A DNA stretch of 7,552 nt from Gammaproteobacteria bacterium (GTDB lineage: Bacteria > Pseudomonadota > Gammaproteobacteria > GCA-001735895): positions 1-7,552 of the forward strand of contig QNFD01000122.1 of NCBI GenBank assembly GCA_003645435.1. The letters run 5' to 3'. Of this stretch, positions 1 through 5,268 are shown one piece after another. Positions within the stretch are counted from its first letter, which is position 1, and the number at the start of each line of letters is the position of its first letter. The notes below the pieces were generated by a model. The model did no database searches, had not been told where the DNA came from, and saw nothing but the letters and a program-made list of their open reading frames with translations. The position numbers were made by a program, and so were the translations under genes.

Positions 1-379
1 CGAGCATCCCGGGAGCAGCTTCGGCAGGCGTCGGGTAACCGAAAATCATCGTCACCGTGGTGACGACGAAAATGATAAAACCGTACATCGTCAACAAGTG
101 TGACATGCGACGTTTTGGATTGGCGAACTCGGAAGAAGTCAATACTTCGTTGGTCAGGGTAGAAATAGCCAGGGAGGCCTTTTCACCACCAGTTACAGTA
201 CGTTTCGCAGATTTCTGTGCTTTTTGAGCGTTTTCAAAGAAGTATTGTGCGCTCTTTTTGTGAATCGTATCGATGATAGTGCCACCGATCACCGCCAGGA
301 ACATGGCAATGATATAAATCTGCATCATGGTGGGTGTCAGGAAACCCAGCAAATCGTAAAAAGGGTTGGAATCGAACAT
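1..379 (-). CDS. Membrane protein of unknown function, N-terminal part (runs off the window)
   Basis: Reading leftward from an ATG at 379-377, the frame stays open for 126 codons to the window edge. A GGAG ribosome binding site (385-388) sits five bases before the ATG. The product begins MFDSNPFYDLLGFLTP. It has a hydrophobic stretch at about residues 17-38 (QIYIIAMFLAVIGG), then a polar, Lys/Ala-rich segment (about 43-95) containing FFENAQKAQKSAKR, then a second hydrophobic helix at about 98-116 (LLTMYGFIIFVVTTVTMIF). This suggests an integral inner-membrane protein with a charged loop between its first two helices. I do not recognise the family securely. A vague resemblance to membrane-anchor subunits of sulfur or heterodisulfide-type reductases is only an impression. 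The gene lies 244 bp beyond the lexA stop on the same strand. I found no convincing promoter in the gap. That it is a real gene is likely; its function is open. Confidence 0.75.
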   Translation of the reverse strand, partial: MFDSNPFYDLLGFLTPTMMQIYIIAMFLAVIGGTIIDTIHKKSAQYFFENAQKAQKSAKRTVTGGEKASLAISTLTNEVLTSSEFANPKRRMSHLLTMYGFIIFVVTTVTMIFGYPTPAEAAPGML

Positions 380-490
380 GGGAGCTCCAGATGTCTGTAT
401 TAACGACGGTATGCTAAAGACTCTCACATAAATAACAAATCAAGTTTCTTTGTTGGGTGATTAGTCAATTTTATCACTGCAAAAAGATGC

Positions 491-559
491 TTATGGTGCA
501 GTTGCCCAGGGTTTATCGGCAATTAGCACCTGGGCGCGACCGGAAAAACGCGCACACAT
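491..559 (-). CDS. Possible 22-residue leader peptide between lexA and the membrane protein
   Basis: A short frame starts at an ATG (559-557) and ends at TAA (493-491). It encodes 22 residues beginning MCARFSGRAQ and ending KPWATAP. What makes it more than noise is a strong purine-rich ribosome binding site, AGGAAGGA (565-572), five bases before the ATG. It lies 64 bases after the lexA stop and 111 bases before the start of the next gene, all on the minus strand. An inverted repeat (GCCCAGG 504-510 with CCTGGGC 529-535) falls inside it, so its translation could affect RNA folding ahead of the membrane gene. No family is recognised. It could equally be a chance frame behind a chance Shine-Dalgarno match. 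Confidence 0.25.
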   Translation of the reverse strand: MCARFSGRAQVLIADKPWATAP

Positions 560-623
560 GGGGGTCCTTCCTGCTTGTTACTGACCGCTTCCGAACAGGA
601 CTGGAACATAGAAAGTATTCGAT

Positions 624-1223
624 TTAGCGATAACTCCGCATCTGGCCAACCAGAATACCGTGAATATTGACGCGATCGGCGGTATATACCATGGTCTCCA
701 TATCGGCATTTTCTGGTATTAAAGCAACCTCCCACTGACTCTTACGCTTGAATCGCTTCAAGGTAGCCTCGACCTTGTCGATCATCGCAACGACGATATC
801 GCCATCCTGCGCCACAGGTTGTTTTTTAATAATGACATAGTCGTTATCCAGAATTCCGGCATCCATCATCGAGTCACCACTGACGCGCAGGGCAAATAAT
901 TCGGGACCCATAAACATTTCCGCCAGGTTGAGTTCCTGGTTATCCTCAATTGCCTCAATCGGCAAGCCCGCGGCTATTTTTCCAACCAATGGAATCGTCG
1001 GCGGACTCACCAACGGTAACTCGACCAGGCTCATGCCGCGTGCATTGCCTTTGGCTCGATCAATATATCCCTTCTCTTCCAGCGATTGAACATAGCGGTG
1101 TACGGTACCCTGCGAATTGACACCAATCGCCAGGCCAATTTCCTTGAACTTCGGCGCATAACCGTATTGAGCCAGGTAATGGCGGATGAATTTCAGTGTA
1201 TTTTGTTCCTGCGTGGTCAGCAT
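624..1223 (-). CDS. lexA: LexA repressor, SOS response regulator (S24 self-cleaving)
   Basis: This 199-residue protein matches the usual LexA length and plan. An N-terminal winged helix-turn-helix (about 1-65, with the reading helix near NSQGTVHRYVQSLEEKG at 36-52) is followed by a short linker and a C-terminal serine peptidase domain. The self-cleavage bond is Ala85-Gly86 in GKIAAGLP. The catalytic serine is Ser118 in VSGDSMMDAG and the general-base lysine is Lys156 in ATLKRFKR, at nearly the same numbers as in E. coli. In the family, RecA-ssDNA filaments trigger cleavage at this bond, which releases SOS genes. The reading helix differs clearly from the E. coli type (SPNAAEEHLKALARKG), so the target box is probably not CTGT-N8-ACAG; I find no such box upstream. 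Start: ATG 1223-1221 preceded by AGGTG (1229-1233). It lies 178 bp downstream of selO on the same strand but has its own promoter-like sequence overlapped by a large dyad, which fits autorepression. Confidence 0.95.
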   Translation of the reverse strand: MLTTQEQNTLKFIRHYLAQYGYAPKFKEIGLAIGVNSQGTVHRYVQSLEEKGYIDRAKGNARGMSLVELPLVSPPTIPLVGKIAAGLPIEAIEDNQELNLAEMFMGPELFALRVSGDSMMDAGILDNDYVIIKKQPVAQDGDIVVAMIDKVEATLKRFKRKSQWEVALIPENADMETMVYTADRVNIHGILVGQMRSYR

Positions 1224-1242
1224 AAGGCACCTGTTGCGTATA

Positions 1243-1284
1243 TTCTCATTATCTTCTCATCGAGTGTAGAGAATATAATGAGAA
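1243..1284. promoter_or_regulatory. Nested inverted repeat, candidate LexA operator
   Basis: A 42-bp dyad is centred at 1263.5. The outer arms TTCTCATTAT (1243-1252) and ATAATGAGAA (1275-1284) are perfect. The inner arms TTCTC (1254-1258) and GAGAA (1269-1273) share the same axis. One mismatch (1253/1274) separates the arms, so 15 of 16 positions pair around a 10-base centre. TTCTCAT also recurs as a direct repeat 11 bp apart (1243 and 1254), about one helical turn. It overlaps the -10 and spacer of the putative lexA promoter and ends 19 bp before the start codon. Most likely it is the autoregulatory operator, perhaps two adjacent sites. An RNA hairpin in the leader is the alternative. Confidence 0.55.
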
Positions 1285-1291
1285 CTTGCAA
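1263..1291 (-). promoter_or_regulatory. Probable sigma70-type promoter of lexA
   Basis: Read on the minus strand, TTGCAA (1291-1286) and TACACT (1268-1263) are separated by exactly 17 bases. Each matches four of six positions of the -35 and -10 consensus. Transcription would begin roughly 30-35 bases before the lexA ATG. The position inside the dyad at 1243-1284 supports this choice, because a LexA dimer bound there would cover the -10 and spacer. No start site is proven. Confidence 0.5.
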
Positions 1292-1345
1292 CTGGTAATT
1301 GTTGATTTGTAATTTGGTTGTCGTTGCCGCCGTTCGCTCAAGCGG

Positions 1346-1383
1346 AAAATTCAGTATGCCACTATGATCAGAACTAGAATTTT
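1346..1383 (-). terminator. Weak AT-rich hairpin after selO
   Basis: AAAATTC (1346-1352) and GAATTTT (1377-1383) are perfect inverted arms. They extend through AGT/ACT with one bulged base. On the minus strand the structure starts 18 bases after the selO stop and ends in TTTT. The stem is AT-rich and the T-run is short, so this is at best a weak terminator separating selO from lexA. Confidence 0.2.
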
Positions 1384-1401
1384 GCTCTGACTCGGAACGA
1401 A

Positions 1402-2880
1402 CTACGACGAACAACTCAGATCGAGGGTCTTCGCCCACTCAGGTGGCTCCTGCGCATAAGTGTCCATATCCGCTTGATCGTCGAATGGTCTCGTCAACAA
1501 ATTAAGCAGCGTATCGACTTCGCTGAAATCCTTAGTTTCGGCCTTCGTTATTGCAATCTGCGCCATGTAATTGCGCAACACATACTTTGGATTCACCGCG
1601 AGCATGTTTGTCTGCCTGCTCGCCTTGTCCGAGTTTTCATCACGCAGGCGTTGGCTGTATCGCTCCGCCCACTGATCGAATCGATTCCTCTGTATAAATG
1701 AGTCCCGTAGCGGATGATCTTCTGCCAACTCGTCAAACGCGCACAGGTCTCGAAAAAAGTTAGTGAAATCTACCTGCCCTTCCATTGTGGTAAACAGCGT
1801 TGCAAATAACTCAGTGTCATCTTCCCTCGCCTCAATTAATCCCAATTTCCGACGCATGCCGTCTTCATAGTATTGCGCGTACAAAGCCTGGTATTCACCA
1901 AGTTTTTGTTTCGCTTTTTCCGCTGCAGCGTCACCATCCGCATCATCGATCAGGGGCAACAGGGCCTGCGCCAGGCAACTCAGGTTAAACAATCCAATAC
2001 GAGGCTGTTGGTCATAGGCGTATCGCCCCTGGTGGTCCGAGTGATTACAGACAAACCCAGCGGTGTAAGTATCCAGAAAACCATACGGCCCATAATCGAT
2101 AGTCAATCCCAGGATAGACATATTATCGGAATTCATCACGCCGTGCGTAAAGCCGACCAGTTGCCATTGCGCGATCAATCGGGCGGTTCGATCGATCACC
2201 TGTTCGAGCAAATCTAGATACGGGTTTTCCGCTTCTCGGCTAGCCGGGTAAAACTGCTCGATGACAAAATCGGCAAGAATTTTCAATTCTTCATATTCCT
2301 GCCGATAAAAAAATAATTCGAAGTTGCCAAATCGAACATGGCTGGGAGCGGCTCGCGTCAGCACCGCGGCCGACTCGATTTTCTCGCGGTAAACCTCGTC
2401 TTCACTCGCGGTAATACACAATGCGCGCGTGGTCGGGATACCGAGGCCCGCCATCGCCTCGCTGATTAGGAACTCCCTGATGGTCGAACGCATTACGGCG
2501 CGGCCGTCTCCCATGCGTGAAAACGGTGTCAACCCTGCTCCCTTCAACTGAATTTCCCAGGTATCGCCGTCGCTTGCCTCAATCTCACCCAGTAACAGTG
2601 CCCTGCCATCACCAAGTTGCGGCACGTACTGTCCAAACTGGTGTCCGGAATAAATCATCGCAATCGGATCGCTGCCATTCACCAACTGGTTGCCGGTGAA
2701 GATATCGATAAATTCGGAGCGCCTAAGCCGCTCGGGATCGATATCGAGCAACTCGGCCATCTGCGGGCTAAAACTCACCAGGTAAGGATTGGTCAGTGGC
2801 TCGGGCTTGACCCGGCGATAGAAGCTCTCGGGCAAAGTCGAATAGCGGGTGTTTGTTTTCAGGTTTTCTGGGAAAGACAC
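1402..2880 (-). CDS. selO: Protein adenylyltransferase SelO (YdiU/UPF0061 family)
   Basis: The 492-residue product is full length for the bacterial SelO pseudokinases, which transfer AMP from ATP to Ser, Thr or Tyr of target proteins. Family signatures are clear: YSGHQFGQYVPQLGDGRALL at 77-96, Lys113 in QLKGAG, the GDGRAVMRST segment near 124-133, Arg176 and Arg183, and the active loop THGVMNSDNMSILG (245-258) with Asp252, Asn253 and then Asp262 in IDYGPYGFLD. These fall at the positions described for the Pseudomonas enzyme. The C-terminus ends Cys-Ser-Ser, matching the redox-active tail that carries selenocysteine in animal homologues; here it is an ordinary Cys codon. The start is GTG (2880-2878). 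No in-frame ATG lies between it and the acs stop 13 codons upstream, and the ribosome binding site is weak. The 39-bp gap to acs suggests co-transcription or translational coupling. Known family members respond to oxidative stress; targets here are unknown. Confidence 0.95.
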   Translation of the reverse strand: MSFPENLKTNTRYSTLPESFYRRVKPEPLTNPYLVSFSPQMAELLDIDPERLRRSEFIDIFTGNQLVNGSDPIAMIYSGHQFGQYVPQLGDGRALLLGEIEASDGDTWEIQLKGAGLTPFSRMGDGRAVMRSTIREFLISEAMAGLGIPTTRALCITASEDEVYREKIESAAVLTRAAPSHVRFGNFELFFYRQEYEELKILADFVIEQFYPASREAENPYLDLLEQVIDRTARLIAQWQLVGFTHGVMNSDNMSILGLTIDYGPYGFLDTYTAGFVCNHSDHQGRYAYDQQPRIGLFNLSCLAQALLPLIDDADGDAAAEKAKQKLGEYQALYAQYYEDGMRRKLGLIEAREDDTELFATLFTTMEGQVDFTNFFRDLCAFDELAEDHPLRDSFIQRNRFDQWAERYSQRLRDENSDKASRQTNMLAVNPKYVLRNYMAQIAITKAETKDFSEVDTLLNLLTRPFDDQADMDTYAQEPPEWAKTLDLSCSS

Positions 2881-2919
2881 GGGCTCATCGACAGGGAAGT
2901 GGATTGAACGAATAATTCG

Positions 2920-4863
2920 CTATCGGTTCTCACGGTTTTCAATCAGGTTTTCTACCACTCCCGGGTCGGCCAGGGTCGAAGTATCGCCGAGGTTATCGAG
3001 CTCATTCGCCGCTACTTTACGCAATATACGCCGCATGATCTTACCCGATCGTGTTTTCGGCAAACCGGGAGCCCACTGAATGATATTGACCTTGGCAATG
3101 GGACCGATTTCCTTGCGCACCAGACCCACCAGTTCCTGCTTCAGTTCGTCGCTGCCCTGCTCTCCCACCATCAGGGTCACGTAGGCATAAATGCCCTGCC
3201 CGGTGATTTCGTGCGGGTAGCCGACTACCGCAGCTTCGGAAACCTTTTCGTGTTTCACCAGCGCCGATTCAATCTCCGCGGTACCCAGTCGATGACCGGA
3301 TACATTGAGCACGTCATCGACACGGCCGGTAATCCAGTAGTAACCATCCTCGTCTCTACGAGCACCGTCACCGGTGAAATAATAGCCCTTGTACATGGAA
3401 AAGTAAGTATCGTAAAAACGCTGATGATCACCATACAAGGTACGCATCATCGACGGCCAGGGTGCCTTCATCGCCAGGTTACCCGATGCCGGGTTACCTT
3501 CGATCTCATTGCCCTCGTCATCCAGTATCACCGGCTGCACACCAAAAAATGGAAAGGTTGCCGATCCCGGCTTAGTCGCTATTGCACCAGGCAAGGGTGT
3601 CAGCATGTGTGCGCCGGTTTCGGTTTGCCACCAGGTATCGACTATTGGGCAACGGCCATCGCCGACGACATTGTAGTACCACAGCCAGGCTTCCGGGTTG
3701 ATCGGCTCACCGACCGTACCCAGCACGCGCAGCGACGAGCGTGAAGTTTTTTTCACCGGTTCATCGCCCGCCCCCATGAGTGCGCGGATCGCGGTAGGCG
3801 CGGTATAAAAAATAGATACATTATGCTTGTCGCATACCTGCCAGAATCGAGATATATCCGGGTAGGTTGGAATACCCTCGAACATCAACGTGGTCGCACC
3901 GTTGGCCAGTGGTCCATAGACGATATAGGTATGCCCGGTAACCCAGCCGACGTCGGCGGTACACCAGTAGGTTTCGCCGTCCTTGTAATCGAACACCAGC
4001 CTGTGCGTCATCGCCGCCTGCAGCAAATAACCCGCGGTCGAATGTAGCACGCCTTTGGGTTTACCGGTCGAACCCGAGGTATAAAGGATAAATAGCGGGT
4101 CCTCGGCACCCATGATTTCGGGTTCGCAGTCCGCCGAAGCCTGGGCCATCGCCTCGTGATACCAGACATCACGGCCTTCCTGCCATTCGACCGGTTCACC
4201 ACCGCGTTTGATCACTATCATCGTATTAACGTGCGGGCATTCACTCGCGGCCTGATCCGCATTGGCCTTGAGCGGTATCTTGCTACCGCCGCGAACCGAC
4301 TGGTCGGCAGTGATCACCACCTTGCAATCCGAGTCCAGGATTCGATCCCGTAACGCATCGGGCGAGAAGCCGCCAAATACGACCGAATGCATCGCGCCAA
4401 TCCGCGTACAGGCGAGCATCGCCACTGCCGCTTCCGGCACCATCGGCATGTAAATCGAAACACAGTCGCCTTTTTTCACACCCCGGCTTTTTAGCACATT
4501 CGAAAATTTGCACACCTCTTCGTGGAGTTCGGCATAGGTAATCTTGCGATCTTCATTCGGGTCGTCACCTTCCCAGATAATCGCAACCTGGTCTGCGCGA
4601 CTTTCGAGATGGCGATCCAGGCAGTTGTAAGAGACGTTTAGTTCTGCCCCTTCGAACCATTTGATATGAACGTCGTCACCGAAGCTCCAGTTGCTGACCG
4701 TGTCCCAGGGTTTGAACCAGGATATATAGTTTTCAGCCTGCTCAGACCAGAAACCTTCCGGATCGTCGATCGACTGCTGGTACATCTCGGCATACTGGCT
4801 TGCGTTAACATTCGCTTGCGCTGCAAACTCGGCTGGAACCGGGTAAGTTTTAGAGTCTGACAT
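2920..4863 (-). CDS. acs: Acetyl-CoA synthetase (acetate:CoA ligase, AMP-forming)
   Basis: This 647-residue cytoplasmic enzyme activates acetate with ATP to acetyl-AMP and then forms acetyl-CoA. It has the standard length. An N-terminal ACS-type segment comes first ([18 protein letters not shown], about 37-54). The ATP-binding loop [11 protein letters not shown] is at 261-271. DTWWQTETG (409-417) contains the acyl-pocket tryptophan typical of acetate-specific enzymes. [20 protein letters not shown] covers 494-513, the hinge region is [13 protein letters not shown] (513-525), and the C-terminal [11 protein letters not shown] holds Lys608, which in the family is the acetylation switch controlled by Pat and CobB type enzymes. 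Start: ATG 4863-4861, with GAGGAAG (4868-4874) at good spacing. It faces aceK across a 340-bp control region and is followed after 39 bp by selO, whose frame is continuous with it apart from the TAG stop. With AceK and AceA it forms an acetate-use module. No defects are seen. Confidence 0.97.
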   Translation of the reverse strand: MSDSKTYPVPAEFAAQANVNASQYAEMYQQSIDDPEGFWSEQAENYISWFKPWDTVSNWSFGDDVHIKWFEGAELNVSYNCLDRHLESRADQVAIIWEGDDPNEDRKITYAELHEEVCKFSNVLKSRGVKKGDCVSIYMPMVPEAAVAMLACTRIGAMHSVVFGGFSPDALRDRILDSDCKVVITADQSVRGGSKIPLKANADQAASECPHVNTMIVIKRGGEPVEWQEGRDVWYHEAMAQASADCEPEIMGAEDPLFILYTSGSTGKPKGVLHSTAGYLLQAAMTHRLVFDYKDGETYWCTADVGWVTGHTYIVYGPLANGATTLMFEGIPTYPDISRFWQVCDKHNVSIFYTAPTAIRALMGAGDEPVKKTSRSSLRVLGTVGEPINPEAWLWYYNVVGDGRCPIVDTWWQTETGAHMLTPLPGAIATKPGSATFPFFGVQPVILDDEGNEIEGNPASGNLAMKAPWPSMMRTLYGDHQRFYDTYFSMYKGYYFTGDGARRDEDGYYWITGRVDDVLNVSGHRLGTAEIESALVKHEKVSEAAVVGYPHEITGQGIYAYVTLMVGEQGSDELKQELVGLVRKEIGPIAKVNIIQWAPGLPKTRSGKIMRRILRKVAANELDNLGDTSTLADPGVVENLIENRENR

Positions 4864-4929
4864 AATTCTTCCTCGAGTTTAGAATTTGAGTTATTGATTC
4901 TCGATTCACCGGGCAGCATGGCACCCGAT

Positions 4930-4981
4930 CCTGGTTAACAATTTAACATTTCGCACTGGTCACGAACAAGACCTGGTTAGC
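4930..4981 (+). repeat. Direct repeat pair CCTGGTTA(A/G)C, 42 bp apart
   Basis: CCTGGTTAAC (4930-4939) recurs as CCTGGTTAGC (4972-4981), nine of ten bases identical, with starts 42 bp apart, about four helical turns. The pair lies 70-120 bp upstream of the acs start, where a regulator could act. A two-copy match of this length could also arise by chance. Confidence 0.3.
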
Positions 4982-5039
4982 GCTGTAATCTTCATATTTG
5001 AACTGCCTGGATGAAGATCGATATATTCATTGACGAATT

Positions 5040-5088
5040 CGTAACTTCCAGTAACATTTTCCCACAAACAGGTAACAAATGGTAACAA
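5040..5088 (+). promoter_or_regulatory. Four helically phased GTAAC boxes, candidate regulator-binding array
   Basis: GTAAC occurs at 5041, 5051, 5072 and 5082, so the spacings are 10, 21 and 10 bp, one, two and one helical turns. All copies face the same way. The last two are identical over eight bases, GGTAACAA at 5071-5078 and 5081-5088. The others are CGTAACTT and AGTAACAT. Such paired direct half-sites on one face of the helix are typical of response regulators or other activators that bind in tandem. They lie about 180-220 bp upstream of the acs start and 115-165 bp upstream of aceK, so one array could serve both genes. The binding protein is unknown. Confidence 0.5.
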
Positions 5089-5207
5089 CCAATGGCTTAA
5101 ATCTCACCGGAACAACGACCGGCAGAAATCACCATCATCGTGGTTTTAATTGCCCTGCTGATACTGCTGCCGCAAAAGAGATTCTCACCATGCAGTTTGA
5201 ACTATGA
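5079..5207 (+). CDS. Possible short upstream ORF overlapping the aceK start (ATGA)
   Basis: A frame opens at ATG 5079 and ends at TGA 5205-5207, giving 42 residues (start MVTTNGLNLTGTTTG, end LTMQFEL). A second ATG in the same frame at 5190 would give just MQFEL and has a purine stretch (AAAAGAG, 5174-5180) nine bases before it. The stop overlaps the aceK ATG as ATGA, the classic coupling arrangement. aceK itself has no ribosome binding site directly before its ATG (TTTGAACT). Composition is not gene-like and the 5079 start lacks a clear ribosome binding site, so the five-codon version is the more credible functional unit. No homologue is recognised. Confidence 0.25.
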   Translation: MVTTNGLNLTGTTTGRNHHHRGFNCPADTAAAKEILTMQFEL

Positions 5208-5268
5208 CAGATACCATCATCACCGATCATACGAAGAATATCGCCGCGGCCATACTCAAGGGCTTTGA
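5101..5268 (+). other. Hydrophobic frame without a good start, possible gene relic
   Basis: The frame from just after TAA (5098-5100) to TGA (5266-5268) encodes about 55 residues. Near its beginning is a continuous hydrophobic run, ITIIVVLIALLILL, followed by PQKRF, which has the look of a membrane helix with positive residues at its exit. There is no ATG; GTG 5140 is the only common start codon and has no clear ribosome binding site. The second half overlaps aceK and reads as Tyr/His/Arg-rich nonsense. It is either a remnant of a membrane-protein gene truncated by rearrangement at aceK or a chance frame. Confidence 0.15.

Larger units (their letters stand above)
4864..5203. promoter_or_regulatory. 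Divergent control region between acs and aceK
   Basis: This 340-bp gap separates two divergently transcribed genes and must hold the promoters of both. It contains the acs ribosome binding site (4868-4874), a pair of CCTGGTTA(A/G)C repeats 42 bp apart, four phased GTAAC boxes (5040-5088), and two overlapping short frames that run into aceK. A weak minus-strand promoter candidate for acs is TTGTTC, then 18 bases, then TAAATT, within about 4940-4970. No strong sigma70 or sigma54 promoter is obvious for either gene, which fits activator-dependent expression. I see no CRP-type TGTGA-N6-TCACA site. Confidence 0.6.

Noticed and set aside
457..477. GTGAT...ATCAC as a CRP or FNR site
   Set aside because: The spacing between arms is 11 bases, which fits neither TGTGA-N6-TCACA nor TTGAT-N4-ATCAA.
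504..535. Inverted repeat GCCCAGG/CCTGGGC as a lexA terminator
   Set aside because: The arms pair perfectly but the loop is 18 bases and no T-run follows on either strand, so an intrinsic terminator is not supported.
523..735. 70-codon minus-strand frame overlapping the lexA 3' end
   Set aside because: It mostly overlaps lexA in another frame, and its translation is low-complexity and rich in Arg, Ser and Cys with no family resemblance.
1224..1401. Classical CTGT-N8-ACAG SOS box upstream of lexA
   Set aside because: CTGT at 1231 and ACAG-like bases were checked, but no pair with eight-base spacing exists in this gap.
1873..2217. 114-codon plus-strand frame inside selO
   Set aside because: It is antisense to a well-conserved part of SelO, with no recognisable product and no ribosome binding site seen.
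3211..3744. 177-codon open frame on the plus strand
   Set aside because: It lies wholly antisense to acs, whose conserved motifs are intact, and its translation shows no domain-like pattern. It is a codon-bias shadow.
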